From assembly GCA_964355975.1 (NCBI GenBank), contig CAYHFW010000007.1, positions 1 through 64,000 on the forward strand: a DNA stretch of 64,000 nucleotides, written 5' to 3'. A program made the position numbers and the translations under genes. The DNA is from F1-60-MAGs104 sp964355975. GTDB taxonomy: Bacteria > Planctomycetota > Phycisphaerae > Phycisphaerales > SM1A02. Positions 6,673 to 13,779 of the stretch are shown here, in pieces (positions within the stretch are counted from its first letter, which is position 1; the number at the start of each line of letters is the position of its first letter). The notes beneath the pieces were generated by a model, which had not been told where the DNA came from, did no database searches, and saw only the letters and a list, made by a program, of their open reading frames with translations.

Positions 6673-8224
6673 TGGTACCCCCTGCGTTGCACGGGCCATT
6701 GGTCCCGGTCGGACAGCCCGGTCGATGCATCCCCTCCACGCAGCAACCTCGAGCGACCATCTCTTGGCAGCAGACCTCGCACCCACCCAACCGCGTGCGC
6801 CACGAGCTGAACGCGCTACCGCAGGCTTGGGCGCAGCAATCCCGAGGGTCGGTTCCACGGCAATCCATGGTCCCGTGATAAGCCTCGAGTTCACCGCAGA
6901 GTGTCGACTGAGGATCCTCCCATACCCGTCGCAACTCTTCACACCCCTGCTGTGGGTTGAACAACCCGATCGAACAGGCCTGTGAGACATGGAACAACTC
7001 GTGGGCAAGCGTGAGACAAGGATCCGTAGCACGATCGCACAGATACACATCGACCCTTCGATCGCGTGGCCCATCGCACCACGGCAACGTTATGGCGCCA
7101 GCGCCCTCTTCACCCGGCTCCTTGCACGGAGAACAATAGATCTTCCCGATGACCGTGCCTGGGGTTCCGGTCGGCCAGCATCTCGACCTCACGAGTTGCG
7201 CAGCCGCGATGACACGAGAGTCGGCGAGACATGCCGCGATCTTCTCGCCGCATTCGTTGGGAAATGGATGGATGATGTCTGCGGGGTTGAATGGTTGCTC
7301 AGGCCCGGCTTGCTCAGTCCCCGCCATGATCTCCGCAGCGAGCGTGCTCGTTGCGATCACTTCGACGCAGAGTGTCTCTTCGAGAGCTTGCACGGCGTAG
7401 GTGCTAGCGGCGCAGGTGCCGGGGTCGATTGCTATCGGGCTGTAGAGCCGAGTGCCAAGAGTCTGAAGCACGAGTCCCACATCTGCGCCGTCGACCGCAC
7501 CATCAAGTGTCACATCGCCGTCGGTTGCTCCGTTGGGTGCAGGTGAGCCCAACTGCTCGACCACCTTCAGCATGTCGTGGGCATCGACAGAGACATCACG
7601 ATCCGTGTCGCCTTCGGCGACTTCGAGTCTGATAGTTACTCCCGCGCGTCGTCCGATGCCAATCAGCGCACCGGTGATGCTCTGGAAGACGAATGACTGC
7701 GACGAGATCGTGCCGGTTGAGTCCACCACCACTGCCGCAATGCGCAGGTCGGGCACTTCATCGCCGTCGAGATCGTGGATCCCGGCGACATCGCTGCCGA
7801 AGTTGGTTGTGGCCGAGCCCGTCGGCGGTGAGAGCACGAAGTTGAGACGCGTCGTCGGAACGATCTGCTCTGCAACATCGGCGAATGGACTGTCGATGAG
7901 ATACGCACGCTGCTGGCCCGGTGCGCCGACAAGCAAGTCAGCAAGTCCATCGCCATTGATGTCGCCGACTTCGGCGAGTGCCGCGCCGAACTGTGCACCC
8001 GGATCACCCGTGAATCGCACGATGAGCCCGCTTGTGGCGCCATCAAAGACTTCGACGGCACCAGCGCCGCCATCTGCCGTTGCGTCGCACCAGACAGACT
8101 CTGCAATGTCGTCACTAGAGAGATCGCCGACGCGCACCCATCGACCATCGCTTGCCTGCGCAGCAAGAGAGATGAACGCCGCAGCCACCACCGAACCCAA
8201 GATCACCGTCGAATCGTGTCTCAT
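6662..8224 (-). CDS. Exported FG-GAP/dockerin protein with HELFH metalloprotease-like motif
   Basis: The cassette start (GGAGG-cacagac-ATG) gives MRHDSTVILGSVVAAAFISLAAQASDG, a signal peptide, and 520 residues. Residues about 30-215 contain FG-GAP/integrin-like repeats (DGATSGLIVRFTG, VGDINGDGLADLLVGAPG, GIHDLDGDEVPDLRIAA). Residues about 230-280 form a dockerin-like calcium pair (DTDRDVSVDAHDM, DVTLDGAVDGADVG). The C-terminal third is Cys-rich and carries LTLAHELFHVSQAC, an HExxH zinc-site candidate. It may be a surface protease or a structural protein retaining the fold; only the motif supports protease activity. First gene of the operon with paralogs 3 and 2. Confidence 0.78.
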   Translation of the reverse strand: MRHDSTVILGSVVAAAFISLAAQASDGRWVRVGDLSSDDIAESVWCDATADGGAGAVEVFDGATSGLIVRFTGDPGAQFGAALAEVGDINGDGLADLLVGAPGQQRAYLIDSPFADVAEQIVPTTRLNFVLSPPTGSATTNFGSDVAGIHDLDGDEVPDLRIAAVVVDSTGTISSQSFVFQSITGALIGIGRRAGVTIRLEVAEGDTDRDVSVDAHDMLKVVEQLGSPAPNGATDGDVTLDGAVDGADVGLVLQTLGTRLYSPIAIDPGTCAASTYAVQALEETLCVEVIATSTLAAEIMAGTEQAGPEQPFNPADIIHPFPNECGEKIAACLADSRVIAAAQLVRSRCWPTGTPGTVIGKIYCSPCKEPGEEGAGAITLPWCDGPRDRRVDVYLCDRATDPCLTLAHELFHVSQACSIGLFNPQQGCEELRRVWEDPQSTLCGELEAYHGTMDCRGTDPRDCCAQACGSAFSSWRTRLGGCEVCCQEMVARGCCVEGMHRPGCPTGTNGPCNAGGTNGD

Positions 8225-8341
8225 GTCTGTGCCTCCAGAATCGGTTTCTGAACGCTCGAAGGCTAGCACTGCTGCACCGCGGGACCGAGTCCCACATCTA
8301 CCCTAAGAACCACCGCACTCGCCAATGTGTGACTAGAAAAT
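8222..8341 (-). repeat. Recurring intergenic cassette, copy c (leader half)
   Basis: The leader half of the cassette (GATTCTGGAGG, GGACTCGGTCCCGC, TAGTCACACATTGG) directly precedes the gene at 6662-8224. Homology to copies a and b stops after CTAGAAAA on the plus strand, where an IS-type end begins at 8342. The missing half reappears at 10193-10239, on the far side of hipBA. Confidence 0.75.
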
Positions 8342-8367
8342 TGGACTTCCCCACTCTCGGTGGACAC
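8342..8367 (+). mobile_element. Solitary IS3-type terminal repeat
   Basis: TGGACTTCCCCACTCTCGG followed by TGGACAC matches the outer end of the IS element at 10342 and one half of the scars at 1147 and 1403. It marks the exact point where the leader cassette is interrupted and lies 31 bases beyond the hipA stop. No partner end is seen on the other side of hipBA. Confidence 0.55.
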
Positions 8368-8397
8368 GCAGTCATGCCACTCAACTCTCTCGGCCGC

Positions 8398-9714
8398 CTA
8401 CGCCTTGCTCGGAACGAGATCGAGTCGGTGGGCATTCGCGATCATGTCGATCTGTGTGGCCACGACCCCCGCTGCCGCGGCAAACTCTCTCCACCGCGCG
8501 ACTGCTTCGGTCACATCGCGCACAATTGCTTCGGCGCGACCGCGCTTCATCGAGGCGGTTTCTGCCACAGTCTTGAGATCTTCGAATGTGAACCCCTCGC
8601 GCTTGCCAGCCAGGCTCATCTGATGCCTCGCAGTCCATGTGCCCGACGGGTTGTACGAATACATCACGTCGAAGGCTGGCGAGAGCGACCATGCGCCGTG
8701 CTTGTCCATGAGGAATGCGATGTTCTTGACATGATCGTCCTGGTTGCGGGCGATCACATTGAAGACCATCCGTCGATACTGCTCCTCGCTGTCGTCCATA
8801 GACAGCCCGAGCCTGCGGATCACGCTGAGCGCCTGTTCGTAGGAGTGCGCATCGGAGTTGTTGAAATCGAAGTGCGCGAGCGCGCCCAACGACTGCATGT
8901 GGAGTTTCTCGCCGCTATCGCGACGATCGAACCGCCGCGTCATGAAATGGCGGCGGCCGTTCTCCTCGAAGAGTCGGCACTCGGACATCCGAATGCCGGC
9001 AGCCTTCGCCATGAGAGAGTAGGCGTACTCGATCGCACCGAATCCCTGCGGGTCGGTGAGGTCGCGGTCAATGTTGTTCGAGACTCCATCAAACTTCATC
9101 AGCCAGTACTCGAACCCGCTCGGGGCCTTCACCTGACCGGAGCGGATCTCGTTCGTCATGGGATTCCACGCGATGACAGCTTTGGCGCGGGCACCTCCCG
9201 CTGATGTGCCCACGCACAGGATCTCTCGAAGGGCGTGCTCCTTGTGCGGATCGGCGAAGGATGCCTGCAGCCTCGCTTGATTGCTGAGCACCTCTGATGC
9301 AAGCGACACGAGCGAGTCCACTTTGAGGAGTGTTGAATCGCGCAGTCGCATCCCGCGCGCTGGCTCGAACTCGAGAGCTCCGATCCCTCGCGTCCCCGTG
9401 TAGCACAGCCGTTCCACCGCATCGATGTCCTGTGGCAGGCGCCCCTGCGCGGCGAGCCATGCGTCAATCACGGCGTTGCCGAACTTGTCGGGCAGCGCAT
9501 CGGCGAGCATTCCCGGCAGTCCGTAGAACGATGCCTTGGGCAAGCCGGGGAAACTGTAAATCGATTGACCAAGCGGCATCATGAGCGGCGCGACCTCAAT
9601 CCCGCTCTGCCGAAACGCGGCAGTGAACTCAAACGATGCGGTCTGCCCTGGTCCCTCGATCGCCACGGCACCAATCGTGCGCCCCCAGAGGCGTACTTCG
9701 GCAACGGTGCTCAC
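8398..9714 (-). CDS. hipA: HipA-family serine/threonine kinase toxin
   Basis: 438 residues, matching the usual HipA length. HipA toxins are Ser/Thr kinases of type II toxin-antitoxin systems; the classic target is glutamyl-tRNA synthetase, but the target here cannot be read. Visible features are the HipA N-terminal segment (LADALPDKFGNAVIDAWLAAQG), the glycine-rich CVGTSAGGARAKAVIAW, the catalytic loop NVIARNQDDHVKNIAF near residue 320 with Asp and Asn in place, and LSPAFDVMYSYN as the metal-binding Asp region. All key residues look intact. The GTG start overlaps hipB's stop (GTGA), so the toxin is made from the antitoxin message. Confidence 0.92.
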   Translation of the reverse strand: MSTVAEVRLWGRTIGAVAIEGPGQTASFEFTAAFRQSGIEVAPLMMPLGQSIYSFPGLPKASFYGLPGMLADALPDKFGNAVIDAWLAAQGRLPQDIDAVERLCYTGTRGIGALEFEPARGMRLRDSTLLKVDSLVSLASEVLSNQARLQASFADPHKEHALREILCVGTSAGGARAKAVIAWNPMTNEIRSGQVKAPSGFEYWLMKFDGVSNNIDRDLTDPQGFGAIEYAYSLMAKAAGIRMSECRLFEENGRRHFMTRRFDRRDSGEKLHMQSLGALAHFDFNNSDAHSYEQALSVIRRLGLSMDDSEEQYRRMVFNVIARNQDDHVKNIAFLMDKHGAWSLSPAFDVMYSYNPSGTWTARHQMSLAGKREGFTFEDLKTVAETASMKRGRAEAIVRDVTEAVARWREFAAAAGVVATQIDMIANAHRLDLVPSKA

Positions 9715-10082
9715 AGTTCACCTCTAGGCTTGGGTGATTCATCAGCCCAGGTCCACTTGGCTGGCGGTCCGCCCTTCCTCGCGCCAGGAGAGGCGCGTCG
9801 GCGCTCCTTGGATCGCGCGCGCAACTGTCCGAGCGGGCTCACGAGCGGCGGCGGAACCAAGGCGTCGAGATTGCCGAGCAAGCCAAGCGCGCGGATCACT
9901 CGGATGAAGTTCGTGGCCTGGCTCGAGTCACCATGCTCCAGTCGAATCAGCGTGCGCTTGGAGACGCCGGCAGTGTGGGCGAGTTGCGCCTGCGTGAGAT
10001 TCCGTTGGAGCCGAAGCCGCCCGAGACGACTTCCGAGTTCCGCTAGGGCCGCCGCATCTGTCATCTCGTTGATCGTTGTCAT
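9711..10082 (-). CDS. hipB: HipB-like XRE-family antitoxin
   Basis: 123 residues. Residues about 14-70 form an XRE helix-turn-helix (LGRLRLQRNLTQAQLAHTAGVSKRTLIRLEHG), as in HipB antitoxins that bind HipA and repress the operon. The C-terminal tail is basic and Pro-rich (ARSKERRRASPGARKGGPPAKWTW), longer than in short HipB proteins. It precedes hipA with a four-base overlap. An 11-bp inverted repeat covers its own start codon, which fits autoregulation. Confidence 0.9.
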   Translation of the reverse strand: MTTINEMTDAAALAELGSRLGRLRLQRNLTQAQLAHTAGVSKRTLIRLEHGDSSQATNFIRVIRALGLLGNLDALVPPPLVSPLGQLRARSKERRRASPGARKGGPPAKWTWADESPKPRGEL

Positions 10083-10101
10083 AAGTGACTCTTATGACAA
10101 C
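10075..10101. promoter_or_regulatory. hipBA operator: perfect 11-bp inverted repeat
   Basis: GTTGTCATAAG and CTTATGACAAC are perfect reverse complements separated by TGACT. The repeat overlaps the hipB start codon (10080-10082), next to an AT-rich stretch (10102-10170) unlike its GC-rich surroundings. The position and symmetry are what is expected for HipB autorepression. The remaining bases to 10192 hold no gene. Confidence 0.75.
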
Positions 10102-10192
10102 TATATCACATATTTCGTTTTACGCAGACAGTTTTGTCACTTTTACACCGCAATTATTGCCGCCAACGGCAGTCCCCGATCATTCAATCCCC

Positions 10193-10239
10193 CAACAGGT
10201 GATTCATCTGCCCAAATCGAGCACCGAAATCACCTGTTG
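10193..10239 (-). terminator. Stop-codon hairpin, copy d
   Basis: Perfect 12-bp arms CAACAGGTGATT and AATCACCTGTTG enclose a 23-base loop. As in copy b, the TGA stop of the gene fragment 10230-10341 lies in one arm. This is the hairpin half of the cassette whose leader half is at 8222-8341, separated from it by hipBA. Confidence 0.5.
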
Positions 10240-10341
10240 GAGGGTGGTGCGATGACGGCGGCAGGCGCGATGACAGCGCCGGATGTCGGCGTCGCGTCGG
10301 GCGTATCAGCCTTGGGTGCCGGCACGGTGAACACCGATGTC
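10230..10341 (-). pseudogene. 3' fragment of a fourth tandem-family lipoprotein
   Basis: Minus-strand codons read TSVFTVPAPKADTPDATPT..GAVIAP..PPSNR and stop, nearly the same as the C-terminus of paralog 2 (5246-5968), at both DNA and protein level. The gene is cut at 10342 by the left end of the IS3-family element; its 5' part is not found on the other side. It shows the lipoprotein array once extended further right. Confidence 0.75.
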
Positions 10342-10409
10342 TGGACCTCCCCAGATTTGGTGGACACTAAATCCCGGCGAGTTTGATCTCGCCAGAAGGA
10401 GCGTGTCTC

Positions 10410-10697
10410 ATGGTCACGATGCGTCAATACACACCGGAGTTTCGTCAGTCCGCCGTCAATCTTGTCCTTGTTGAAGGTCTGACCGCCCGCAAGGCGGCGG
10501 AGAATCTTGGCATCCCAGTTCACACGATCAGCAGTTGGATCGCCAGCGCCCGCCACGGGCTGGGCGGCCTGACTTCGCCAACTGCGACCGATCCGACCGC
10601 ACGACTTCGCGAGCTCGAAGCGGAGAATCGGGTTCTCAAAATTGAGCGAGATATTTTAAAAAAAGCCGCGCAGTTCTTCGCGAAGGAGCATCCATGA
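10410..10697 (+). CDS. IS3-family transposase OrfA
   Basis: 95 residues with the helix-turn-helix typical of IS3 OrfA (YTPEFRQSAVNLVLVEGLTARKAAENLGIPVHTISSWI) and a C-terminal leucine-rich coiled coil (LRELEAENRVLKIERDILKKAAQFF). GGAG lies eight bases before the ATG. Near 10646-10656 the frame runs ATT TTA AAA AAA GCC, giving slippery heptamers T TTA AAA and A AAA AAA. OrfB is in the -1 frame, so a fused OrfAB by programmed -1 frameshifting is expected. Intact, but its partner is truncated. Confidence 0.88.
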   Translation: MVTMRQYTPEFRQSAVNLVLVEGLTARKAAENLGIPVHTISSWIASARHGLGGLTSPTATDPTARLRELEAENRVLKIERDILKKAAQFFAKEHP

Positions 10698-11400
10698 AGT
10701 TCGCGTGCATCCGCGATGAATTGCAGCCTGCCTTTGCTGTACGAGATTGTTGCCGCGTGCTCGCTGTGAGCACGAGCGGGTACTACCGCTGGAGAATTGC
10801 AACTCCATCTGCGCGTTCGCTGCGGCGCAGCACGCTTGCGACAGAAGTCCGCGCAGAGCACGAGCAAAGTCGCGGCGTGTATGGATCTCCGCGCATTCAT
10901 GCGCAACTCTGCAAGAGGCAGATTCATGTAAACGTGAAGACGGTTGCCCAGGTCATGCTTGATTCGAATATCCGCGCAAAGACCGTCAAGAAATGGCATC
11001 CGCGCACGACGCAAAGCAATCACGCGATCGCGCCATCTCCCAACGTCATCGAGCGCGACTTCACTGCCGACGGTCCCAACAAGAAGTGGCTCTGCGACAT
11101 CACGTACATCCCGACCGACGAAGGATTTCTCTATCTCGCCGGCGTCATGGATGTGTGGAGTCGAAGCATCGTCGGATGGAGCATGTCCAACACACTGCAT
11201 GCAACGATCGCGATGGACGCGCTCACGATGGCCGTGAAGCGCCGATCGCCACCGACAGGTCTTGTGCATCACAGCGATCGCGGCGTGCAGTACGCATGCC
11301 GCGCATGTCGACAACTTCTTGAAGAGCACGGCATGCAGCAAAGCATGAGTCGTGCTGGAGATTGCTACGACAACGCGATGATGGAAAGTCTTTGGGCGAC
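10694..11400 (+). pseudogene. IS3-family transposase OrfB, C-terminally truncated
   Basis: About 235 of the usual 280 residues remain. The integrase core is present with D (LCDITYIP), D (VHHSDRGVQYA) and E (YDNAMMESLW), but the sequence breaks right after the glutamate at 11400 and continues as the copy 2 terminal repeat (ATGPPQIWW). The start overlaps the orfA stop as ATGA. Loss of the C-terminal portion probably inactivates it. Confidence 0.85.
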
Positions 11401-11660
11401 TGGACCTCCCCAGATTTGGTGGACACTAATACCGGCGAGTTTGATCTCGCCAGAAGGAGAGTGTCGCTAGCGATATCTGTTGGGTCACCATGCGTCAGTA
11501 CACACCCGAGTTTCGTCAGCCCGCCGTCGATCTTGTGCTTGTTGAAGGTCTGACCGCCCGCAAGGCGGCGGAGAGTCTTGGAATTCCCGCTCACACCATT
11601 CGCGGTTGGATTGCCAGTGCCCGCCACGGGATTGGCGGCCTGACTTCGCCCGCTGCTAGG
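11401..11660 (+). mobile_element. IS3-family element, copy 2: left end and orfA fragment
   Basis: A second left end TGGACCTCCCCAGATTTGG starts at 11401 inside copy 1's orfB. It carries an orfA start at 11490 (MRQYTPEFRQPAVDLVLVEGLTARKAAESLG) that stays similar to copy 1 to about 11655 and then diverges. No orfB follows. A matching right end stands at 13568-13594, so the pair 11401/13594 brackets the genes at 11753-13386. The bases 11661-11752 show nothing recognisable. Confidence 0.75.
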
Positions 11661-11752
11661 ATCCAAGCCTGTGTTGCATTGACCGGTTGAACTCGCCAAT
11701 GCGGTGTGTCAACAAATCGTGCACCAGACCAACCACAGCGTGAAACTTCGCA

Positions 11753-12115
11753 CTACCAGCGCACCGAATCGTCAAGAATCGCAAAGAGAAGTGCCAGGCA
11801 GAACATTGGAATCACCAAGCAGCACAGACCTGCGCGGTAGAGTTTTCGATCCCGCGAAGTGTGGTGATCCTTCACGCACATTCGCAGCGCAAACCAAGTG
11901 AAGAACGCCGTGGTGCCGCTGCTGAAGACTTGACTCCTGAACGGGAAGACACTCGCTACAGCGACGAGCGTGAGGACGCATGCGATCTGGAGCGCCAGCG
12001 TCGTGATAAGAAAGTGATGGCTCGCTTGCGAAAGGCGGACATCAGGCCGCAATTGTTGGGGGTGAGCCTCGTTCGCTCGCGCCTCAGTTTCCTGCTGTGC
12101 ACCATCCTCTCTCAT
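11753..12115 (-). CDS. Small membrane protein, two or three predicted helices
   Basis: 120 residues. Hydrophobic segments at about residues 34-56 (FLITTLALQIACVLTLVAVASVFPF), 65-77 (TTAFFTWFALRMC) and 93-114 (AGLCCLVIPMFCLALLFAIL). The ATG overlaps the TGA of the exported gene at 12112 (ATGA), so the two are coupled. No family recognised. It lies between inward-facing IS ends. Confidence 0.6.
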   Translation of the reverse strand: MREDGAQQETEARANEAHPQQLRPDVRLSQASHHFLITTLALQIACVLTLVAVASVFPFRSQVFSSGTTAFFTWFALRMCVKDHHTSRDRKLYRAGLCCLVIPMFCLALLFAILDDSVRW

Positions 12116-13386
12116 ATCAGTCTCTGAATTCGCAGAAGAAGATCGCGCATCCGCGCCATAAATGCGGGCACGTCAGTCGCCATCCCGAAACCGATGGTGC
12201 AAATCTCTGCCATGATCTGAAACACCTCGACGAAAATGTGAGCGTCCTCAGAGAGCGGGCTGGGCTCCCAACAGTCCGCAGTCCAAAGCATGAGGGACGA
12301 GAGGAAGTCAGCCCACAGACAACACCAGGCGACGATGCACGCTAGTGCGGCTGGCGGAGCCATCGTTGCAGTTCCACAGCCGAAAGCTCCAGCAAGGAGT
12401 GCGACGACTTTCGCTGCAAGCAACGCGGATTTCGCCCAACATAGAATTCCACCCTTCCATCCAGTCGCAGCGACCGCCGACCCAGTGAGCGCGACGAATC
12501 CATCTCCTGTTGAATCGACAGCACAGATGTTGGCGCATACTGCTGCGGCAGTCGGTGAGTCCAGTTCGAGTTGCGCCTTGCCTGCGATCCTCACGACATC
12601 GATGACTGATGTCTCTCCATCAACGTTCAGGTCAAGTGGTGCGGCAATCGCTGGCTCGCCGAGTGTGTCGATTGCGTGGCAGACATCCATCCCGTCGATC
12701 GTTCTGTCGGCGTTCGCATCCCCAGCGGCTCTCACTGTGCTCGCATGGATGCCATCGACGTACGTGTGCGTGACAATCCCGAGCAGTTCGCCGTCGCTGC
12801 CCGAGAAGACTCGCAGGGCAAGTTGAGTGTCTTCACCTCGTGGCGCGCCAGAAGCGACGACGAGCTCGCCAAGCCCATCGAAGTTGCAGTCGGGGAAGAG
12901 TCCGACATATTCTCCAAAGCACAATTCATTGTGTGGCGAAGTGAGTTCGTAGCGGGATTCGTTCGTTGCGCCATCGACAACCATGATTCGCCCGTCCGGC
13001 GCAAAAAAGTTTCCAGGATCGACAAGTATGTGATCGACCACACCATCGCCAGTGAGATCAACGGATGAGTGTGCGGATGGTGATGCATCGAAGTCTGAAC
13101 TCGCCATCGTGGCGTTGATCCACAATGCAAACTCAGCGGCAATCTGCGCCTGCTCCGCGGGGGTTAGGTCGCTGGGACTCGCCCACGCAGACGCACGTGC
13201 TGGAGTCGCAGCAGTTGAGAAGAGCGTCCCTGTGGGCACCAGCCAACTCATCAGCGAAAGAAGTGCCGCAAAAAATCCACACCGCCAACCACGCGAGCGT
13301 GTGCGCCATGGTGTTGTGTGTGTGGATTCGACATACGACATCTGCTGTTGAATCGCCGCGTGACTGAACGAAGCCGGCTGTTTCAT
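12112..13386 (-). CDS. Exported protein with dockerin/EF-hand-like repeats and hydrophobic C-terminal region
   Basis: The start at 13386 has CAGGAG eight bases upstream and gives MKQPASFSHAAIQQQ, with a signal/transmembrane segment near residues 36-65 (GFFAALLSLMSWLVPTGTLF). 424 residues. Calcium-type loops include DLTGDGVVDHILVD, DCNFDGLGELVVASG (FG-GAP-like) and a dockerin-like pair DANADRTIDGMDV / DLNVDGETSVIDV. A strongly hydrophobic, Cys-rich region follows (residues about 310-380: ALLAAKVVALLAGAFGCG, ALACIVAWCCLWADFL), possibly two membrane helices. Coupled to the small membrane protein downstream. Role unknown. Confidence 0.7.
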   Translation of the reverse strand: MKQPASFSHAAIQQQMSYVESTHTTPWRTRSRGWRCGFFAALLSLMSWLVPTGTLFSTAATPARASAWASPSDLTPAEQAQIAAEFALWINATMASSDFDASPSAHSSVDLTGDGVVDHILVDPGNFFAPDGRIMVVDGATNESRYELTSPHNELCFGEYVGLFPDCNFDGLGELVVASGAPRGEDTQLALRVFSGSDGELLGIVTHTYVDGIHASTVRAAGDANADRTIDGMDVCHAIDTLGEPAIAAPLDLNVDGETSVIDVVRIAGKAQLELDSPTAAAVCANICAVDSTGDGFVALTGSAVAATGWKGGILCWAKSALLAAKVVALLAGAFGCGTATMAPPAALACIVAWCCLWADFLSSLMLWTADCWEPSPLSEDAHIFVEVFQIMAEICTIGFGMATDVPAFMARMRDLLLRIQRLI

Positions 13387-13490
13387 GATCTGTACTCCTG
13401 GAATTGGTAGCACCCCGAACCAGAAAACCCCATCAGAGTGCAAGACTACCTGTTGTGTGTGGGTGGGGGCAGGTCAAAGGGGGGATCGAC

Positions 13491-13515
13491 TCGAGTGAAA
13501 GTCACCTTCACTCGA
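13491..13515. repeat. Perfect 9-bp inverted repeat upstream of the dockerin gene
   Basis: TCGAGTGAA and TTCACTCGA are perfect reverse complements separated by AGTCACC. It lies about 105 bases upstream of the minus-strand start at 13386, so it could be an operator or a hairpin. The stretch 13387-13779 contains only this, the IS end and the likely promoter region of the next plus-strand gene. Confidence 0.4.
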
Positions 13516-13567
13516 ATCGTCGACATTGGCGAAGTGCCCGTACGCGATATCAGGCTTGTCGGAATCT

Positions 13568-13594
13568 AGTGTCCACCAAATCTGGGGAGGTCCA
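13568..13594 (-). mobile_element. IS3-family right terminal repeat
   Basis: TAGTGTCCACCAAATC then TGGGGAGGTCCA is the exact inverse of the left end at 11401 (TGGACCTCCCC...GGACACTA). No transposase C-terminus precedes it. It is the only outward right end matching copies 1 and 2. Confidence 0.7.
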
Positions 13595-13779
13595 AACATT
13601 GCGAAGTTTGCCAATGATCGATTCGCGTGTGTGTTGTATCCGTTTCATGGCGAGTCGCCAAAGCCCAGCCGGGGCTCGACAGGACTCTCATGGCTATTGA
13701 CAGGCGCCTCCCCAAAAAACTACTATGACAATCGCATCGGGGTTTCGCGATCGGGCCACAATTCGAAGGGGAACAATCT

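Larger units (their letters stand above)
10342..11400 (+). mobile_element. IS3-family element, copy 1 (3' truncated)
   Basis: Left end TGGACCTCCCCAGATTTGG at 10342, then orfA and orfB. The element is cut at 11400, inside orfB, by an identical left end belonging to copy 2. Its own right end is missing, so it cannot move by itself. Confidence 0.85.

Noticed and set aside
8329..9204. 291-residue plus-strand ORF
   Set aside because: Antisense to hipA, whose kinase motifs are unmistakable.
10230..10556. 108-residue minus-strand ORF
   Set aside because: Only 10230-10341 is gene-like; the rest is antisense to the transposase, joined by the IS insertion.
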